From Prevotella sp. (lineage in GTDB: Bacteria > Bacteroidota > Bacteroidia > Bacteroidales > Bacteroidaceae), in the NCBI GenBank assembly GCA_017402445.1, contig JAFPME010000007.1, positions 39,529 to 103,528 on the forward strand: a stretch of 64,000 nucleotides of DNA, given 5' to 3'. A program made the position numbers and the translations under genes. Positions 60,749 through 64,000 of this stretch are shown piece by piece. Positions within the stretch are counted from its first letter, which is position 1. Each line of letters begins with the position of its first letter. The notes below the pieces were generated by a model, which saw only the letters and a program-made list of their open reading frames with translations, did not search any database and was not told the origin of the DNA.

Positions 60749-61230
60749 CGAAACCTGAAGCAAACGGACAGAGGGCCGTCGTCTCGGAAGAACAGCAGAA
60801 GAAGGACGAGTTCTACATGCAGCGCGCACTCGACGAGGCGCGCATGGCACTGGCCGAAGGCGAAGTGCCCATCGGGGCCGTCGTGGTGTGCCGGAACCGG
60901 GTGATAGCCCGGACGCACAATCTCACAGAGACGCTCACCGACGTAACGGCGCACGCCGAGATGCAGGCCATCACCGCTGCAGCGGGTGCTTTGGGCGGCA
61001 AATACCTCACCGACTGCACGCTCTACGTCACCGTGGAGCCCTGCACGATGTGCGCCGGCGCCATCGGTTGGGCACAGATACGCCGCATCGTCTTCGGCTG
61101 CAGCGACGACAAGCGCGGCTACACGCGCGTTGCCCCGCACGCCATGCATCCGAAAGCCGTGGTCATCGGGGGCGTGCTCGAGGACGAATGCCGCAGTCTG
61201 ATGCAGGACTTCTTCCGTTCGCGCCGCTGA
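60745..61230 (+). CDS. tadA: tRNA-specific adenosine deaminase
   Basis: Zinc deaminase converting A34 to inosine in the tRNA-Arg(ACG) anticodon. The zinc-site residues are HAEMQAI (H70, catalytic E72) and PCTMCAGAI (C100, C103). NxxxxxxDVTAHAE spacing and the final FRSRR are typical. 161 residues. The first 20 residues (MTKPEANGQRAVVSEEQQKK) precede the usual family start; the 4-bp overlap with the lipoprotein gene supports this long start. A general nucleoside deaminase is the alternative. Confidence 0.9.
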   Translation: MTKPEANGQRAVVSEEQQKKDEFYMQRALDEARMALAEGEVPIGAVVVCRNRVIARTHNLTETLTDVTAHAEMQAITAAAGALGGKYLTDCTLYVTVEPCTMCAGAIGWAQIRRIVFGCSDDKRGYTRVAPHAMHPKAVVIGGVLEDECRSLMQDFFRSRR

Positions 61231-61390
61231 CCTGAACGAAGAACGGCCTCGGAGAGCGCCGCTTCCTATCGTCCACAGGGACACAACGCTTGCCACCGAG
61301 CGCTCTCCGTCTTCGCATTCCGATTCGCAAGCCACCAACGGTACGTCCGTTCCTACCCTATGTCCAACACAAGGAACATGCTGAATTATA

Positions 61391-61752
61391 TTGACAAAAA
61401 CTTCAATTTGGGCCTCTGTGAAGGCCATCGTTCTGAAATTAAAATCCGACGGACGCGTACGCGCGAAATTTGAGAGAGTTATAACCACCTGAAAAGAAAG
61501 CACTTGTATTTTCTTTACAAAAAACAAGCTCGCAAAATGGCCCGTTTTACTCTTCAAAAAGGCCCTTTTCGGCGCGCAGAATGACTCATTTTGACGAGCA
61601 GAATGAGCCGCTTTGCGATGCAAAATGGCCCATTTTGAAAACCGGGAAGATTTTTCTTCGCATTTTGTATGATTCTTTTACCAACACAACGGCTTTCGTC
61701 TTCGTAGAATGAAAAAAAATCTGTGCACGATTTTTTGGTATAAAATGTTTAC
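61391..61752. repeat. 365-bp intergenic element, copy B (contains family 2 array)
   Basis: Aligns with 29101-29465 end to end, at roughly three quarters identity by eye. The palindrome-containing GGACGCGTACGCGCGAA is identical in both copies, and the 5' part, array, and T-rich 3' part keep the same order and spacing. Confidence 0.8.
61533..61642. repeat. 22-bp palindromic array, family 2 (copy B)
   Basis: Five 22-bp units at 61533, 61555, 61577, 61599 and 61621, such as CAAAATGGCCCATTTTG and CAAAAAGGCCCTTTT. Unit order differs from copy A, but unit length and number are equal. Confidence 0.85.
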
Positions 61753-61877
61753 AACTTCGCTCCTTCCCCTCGTCGGGCGCACGCTCTACGGTTGAGCAAA
61801 GACAGTTTCGCGGGGAAGCAATCAGGTTCGTCTTTCATCAGGATTCGGACTCCGTCAAATCTCGTGGAGGAAAACAA

Positions 61878-61911
61878 AAATCCCCGAAACTCAGCCGAGT
61901 TTCAGGGATTT
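61878..61911 (-). terminator. Orphan hairpin with minus-strand T-run
   Basis: AAATCCC-c-GAAACTC pairs with GAGTTTC-a-GGGATTT around AGCC. On the minus strand TTTTTGTTTT follows. No minus-strand gene ends here, so its origin is unclear; it could mark the former end of a gene interrupted by integration. Confidence 0.6.
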
Positions 61912-62043
61912 CACGCGCATTTTGCTTTCTGAAAGTGATCCGTTTGGGATTCAAAAATTGAAATACCGTGAAATAATTTTGAGATAATTTGCTTTGTAAA
62001 TCAGGTGTTTACGAGGTTAAATATATTAAAGCGTTTCAAAAAT

Positions 62044-62093
62044 GTGGTGCAATAATTTGGTTCGGTGGTGCAAAAAGAGTACCTTTGCACCAC
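62044..62093. promoter_or_regulatory. Repeated GTGGTGCAA sites over the integrase promoter
   Basis: GTGGTGCAAA (62065-62074) and its exact reverse complement (62084-62093) form a 10-bp inverted repeat with a 9-nt spacer that contains part of the -7 box. A third GTGGTGCAA lies at 62044-62052, 21 bp upstream. Likely an operator for autoregulation, or recombinase arm sites. Confidence 0.65.
62056..62087 (+). promoter_or_regulatory. Integrase promoter
   Basis: -33 TTTG (62056-62059 region) and -7 TACCTTTG (62080-62087), 20-bp gap; it is overlapped by the inverted repeat. Confidence 0.75.
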
Positions 62094-62124
62094 GTTTTAA
62101 ACACGCTTTAATAATATAATAGGT

Positions 62125-63519
62125 ATGAAAGGACTTACAATAGTAAAGAGGTCAAGCAAGCAGGAAGGAACTATAAGGCTCCGTTTCCGTTTGCGCGATG
62201 GAAGAGGTGTTGACCTGTACCATAAGAGTGAAATTGACGCAGAACTAAAGGATCTGGATAAGTTTACCGATACTGGTGAGTTAAAACCCCGCGTAAGTGT
62301 ATATAACAAGCAACTGAAACTTGATATAGACACGGAAATAGACGCTATGGAAACAGCTTATCGGCAGTTATGCGAGGTTAAAGACAAAACTCGTATTACG
62401 GCTGAAGACTTTGAAAAGACTATTTCAGATGTTTTACATCCCCAGAAGAATGTGAAAGCTCTGACTGAGATGACGCTAGTTGATAGGTTTTCAAAATACA
62501 TCGATGATGGCTTGCGTGATGGTAATTTTGGCGAAGGCAGGCAGAGGCATTATAAGGTGTCATTAGGTGAACTCACCAGATTTCTTACTATCCAACATCG
62601 GCTGAAGGTCACTCCGTCAGAATTTGATGCGGATGACCTGATGGATTTTCGACAGTTCCTGTTTGATGAATACAAATACGTGGATAAACATAAGAGCCTG
62701 TATGATATGGTCAAGCCAAGGAATATACCTGCAGAACGCCGTGACCAGAATACCGTTGCAACAAAGATGAAAAAGATTCAGGCATTCTTCAATGAGTTGA
62801 TAGAGAAAGGCGAGTTGAGTGCTTCGCCATTCATCTATTTGGGAAAGAACAAGAAACGAACCATGATGCGCGAGTCTTATGATCCACCTATTTTCCTTTT
62901 GCAAGAAGAGTTCCTAAAAGTTAGGGATACTGAAGTGCCAGGGTCTCTACAGGAAACAAAAGATGCTTTTGTCCTGCAATGTGCCTTTGGATGCCGCATC
63001 AGCGAGTTCAAAAGATTGTCGATGGACAATATTGCAGTATCTGATGATGGTATCATGTATATTCATTATTTGCCAGAGAAAACACTCAGAGAAAATGTGA
63101 GCCGTAAAGAAATTGAGACTCCTGTGATGCGCTTTGCCTATGATATCATCATGAAGTATAAATTTAACTTCCATATCTTGAAATATGTCAGTGGCAAAAG
63201 TGGTTATAATGTAAAAATCAAAGAATTGATGAAATATTGTGGCATTGACCGTAAGTGTGCAGTCTTTGACGAGGAACTTGGTAATAATAAATATCAGCCC
63301 CTTTACGAGCTGGCCAGCAGCAAAACTTGTCGAAAGACGCATGTTGATATTCTGACTAAGGCCCAGATAAACATGTATGCAGCTGGATTGCATCATGAGG
63401 GTAGTGACGCGGTGAATCACTATACCCACATGGATATGAAAGACCGTTTTGTGTTGATGTGCTATGCGTATAAGCAGCCGTTATATTATGTAAACAAGGA
63501 TTTGAAGATTGTAGAGTAA
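62125..63519 (+). CDS. Tyrosine recombinase (site-specific integrase)
   Basis: Integrase of a mobile element. N-terminal arm-binding region (MKGLTIVKRSSKQEGTIRLRFRLRDGRG), a SAM-like core-binding domain (about 125-225: FGEGRQRHYKVSLGELTRFL) and a catalytic domain. Active-site residues: R291 in CAFGCRISEFKRL; K400-x-x-R403 in SSKTCRKTH, where the usual His is Lys; H424 in GLHHEGS; and nucleophile Y433 in NHYTHMD, nine residues after the His as in the family. 464 residues. AT-rich codons (AAA, TAT, GAT) contrast with the GC-rich neighbours, which suggests acquisition. A second gene starts 4 bp downstream. Confidence 0.9.
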   Translation: MKGLTIVKRSSKQEGTIRLRFRLRDGRGVDLYHKSEIDAELKDLDKFTDTGELKPRVSVYNKQLKLDIDTEIDAMETAYRQLCEVKDKTRITAEDFEKTISDVLHPQKNVKALTEMTLVDRFSKYIDDGLRDGNFGEGRQRHYKVSLGELTRFLTIQHRLKVTPSEFDADDLMDFRQFLFDEYKYVDKHKSLYDMVKPRNIPAERRDQNTVATKMKKIQAFFNELIEKGELSASPFIYLGKNKKRTMMRESYDPPIFLLQEEFLKVRDTEVPGSLQETKDAFVLQCAFGCRISEFKRLSMDNIAVSDDGIMYIHYLPEKTLRENVSRKEIETPVMRFAYDIIMKYKFNFHILKYVSGKSGYNVKIKELMKYCGIDRKCAVFDEELGNNKYQPLYELASSKTCRKTHVDILTKAQINMYAAGLHHEGSDAVNHYTHMDMKDRFVLMCYAYKQPLYYVNKDLKIVE

Positions 63520-63522
63520 GGT

Positions 63523-64000
63523 ATGGCAAACAATAAATTAGAAGAGTTTTGCAAGAGTATTGACAAAGAATACGGGAAGTCAAACACGGAAAAGAACATA
63601 GACTATATTATGTCATTGGTTAAGCAGCGTGAGCAGCCGGACAAATCAATTGATGATAACATTCCAGCCCCTTCGTTGCAGTCAACAGCTGAGGTCATAT
63701 ATATAGTGATGACAAGGGGTGATATCCCTTTTAAGAAGTTCTGTGAGAAAGACCGAGGTCACAAGCAAGTGATTGAGTATGTTTTCATTCGAGGTGTCAA
63801 ACATCGTGATGAGATAGTGAGTTTTCTCAAACAATTGCTGAGTAAGTCCATTCCCGGTCTTGGCCCGAAACTTGTTTTAGGCTTTATACGACTATTGGAT
63901 CAGTTTGTTCCAAAAGACAAACCCACATCGTTCCTGAACGTGATTCAGTTCCCAGAAAAAGCAAAGGAGATTATGGACACCCTTCATTTTATGACTAATG
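63523..64000 (+). CDS. Unknown protein downstream of integrase, 3' end outside window
   Basis: Function not recognised. The frame is open from ATG 63523, 4 bp after the integrase stop, to the right edge (159 codons visible). The translation starts MANNKLEEFCKSIDKEYGKS and is soluble, charged and helical, without a signal peptide or membrane segment. A segment GDIPFKKFCEKDRGHKQVIEYVF resembles no motif I know. Tight spacing suggests one operon with the integrase; it may be element-borne accessory or mobilisation-linked. Low GC like the integrase. Confidence 0.75.
   Translation, partial: MANNKLEEFCKSIDKEYGKSNTEKNIDYIMSLVKQREQPDKSIDDNIPAPSLQSTAEVIYIVMTRGDIPFKKFCEKDRGHKQVIEYVFIRGVKHRDEIVSFLKQLLSKSIPGLGPKLVLGFIRLLDQFVPKDKPTSFLNVIQFPEKAKEIMDTLHFMTN

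Larger units (their letters stand above)
61231..62124. other. 894-bp noncoding region between tadA and the integrase
   Basis: Contains copy B of the 365-bp element (61391-61752), a hairpin at 61878-61911, then an AT-rich stretch leading to the integrase promoter and its repeated half-sites. Base composition changes visibly from about 61920. The chromosomal border of the mobile element probably lies here. Confidence 0.65.

Overview
The window looks like chromosome of a Bacteroidales bacterium of the Prevotella type (Prevotellaceae). Evidence: about 25 promoters carry the Bacteroidetes -7 element TAnnTTTG, several with a TTTG about 19-20 bp upstream, and Shine-Dalgarno sequences are mostly absent. 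Family content agrees: SusC/SusD pair, DUF4369, DUF4468 and DUF6377 proteins, a Bacteroidetes-type LptD, AsnA and a split MetH activation domain. Genus is an inference; no rRNA gene is present.

Layout. 1-9.3 kb: end of an aquaporin gene, class II aldolase, then a minus-strand run of GH9 glucanase, peptidase T, CPA2 antiporter and a DUF6377 TPR/HTH regulator. 9.5-14.7 kb: plus-strand run of a DivIC/FtsB-like division protein, a membrane protein, a DUF4369 lipoprotein, dihydroorotase, a stand-alone MetH activation domain and a metallophosphoesterase. 15-28.5 kb: housekeeping and transport genes (glutathione peroxidase with thioredoxin reductase, a sodium:solute symporter, MgtC, a DUF1680 beta-L-arabinofuranosidase, an iron alcohol dehydrogenase, dnaX, asnA). 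28.8-39.3 kb: tRNA-Arg(CCG), CaCA exchanger, TlpA-like protein, queF behind a preQ1-I riboswitch, an OadA-like carboxyltransferase, an HD protein and lptD. 39.9-51.1 kb: a five-gene polysaccharide utilization locus (SusC, SusD, surface glycan-binding protein, GH16, GH3) whose content fits uptake of a beta-glucan (laminarin or mixed-linkage glucan). 51.6-58.4 kb: an RND tripartite efflux operon followed by lpxA. 58.6-61.2 kb: cca, a small lipoprotein and tadA. From about 61.9 kb the sequence becomes AT-rich: a tyrosine recombinase and a following unknown gene that runs off the window, probably the left end of an integrated mobile element.

The most unusual signal is in the noncoding DNA. Eight intergenic arrays, in at least five unrelated sequence families, all have the same 22-bp unit length (one as a 44-bp double unit). 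One family sits inside a roughly 365-bp element present twice (near 29.3 kb and 61.6 kb). Unit sequence differs between families while the 22-bp period does not. I do not recognise this as a named repeat class and rank it as the best candidate for something undescribed.
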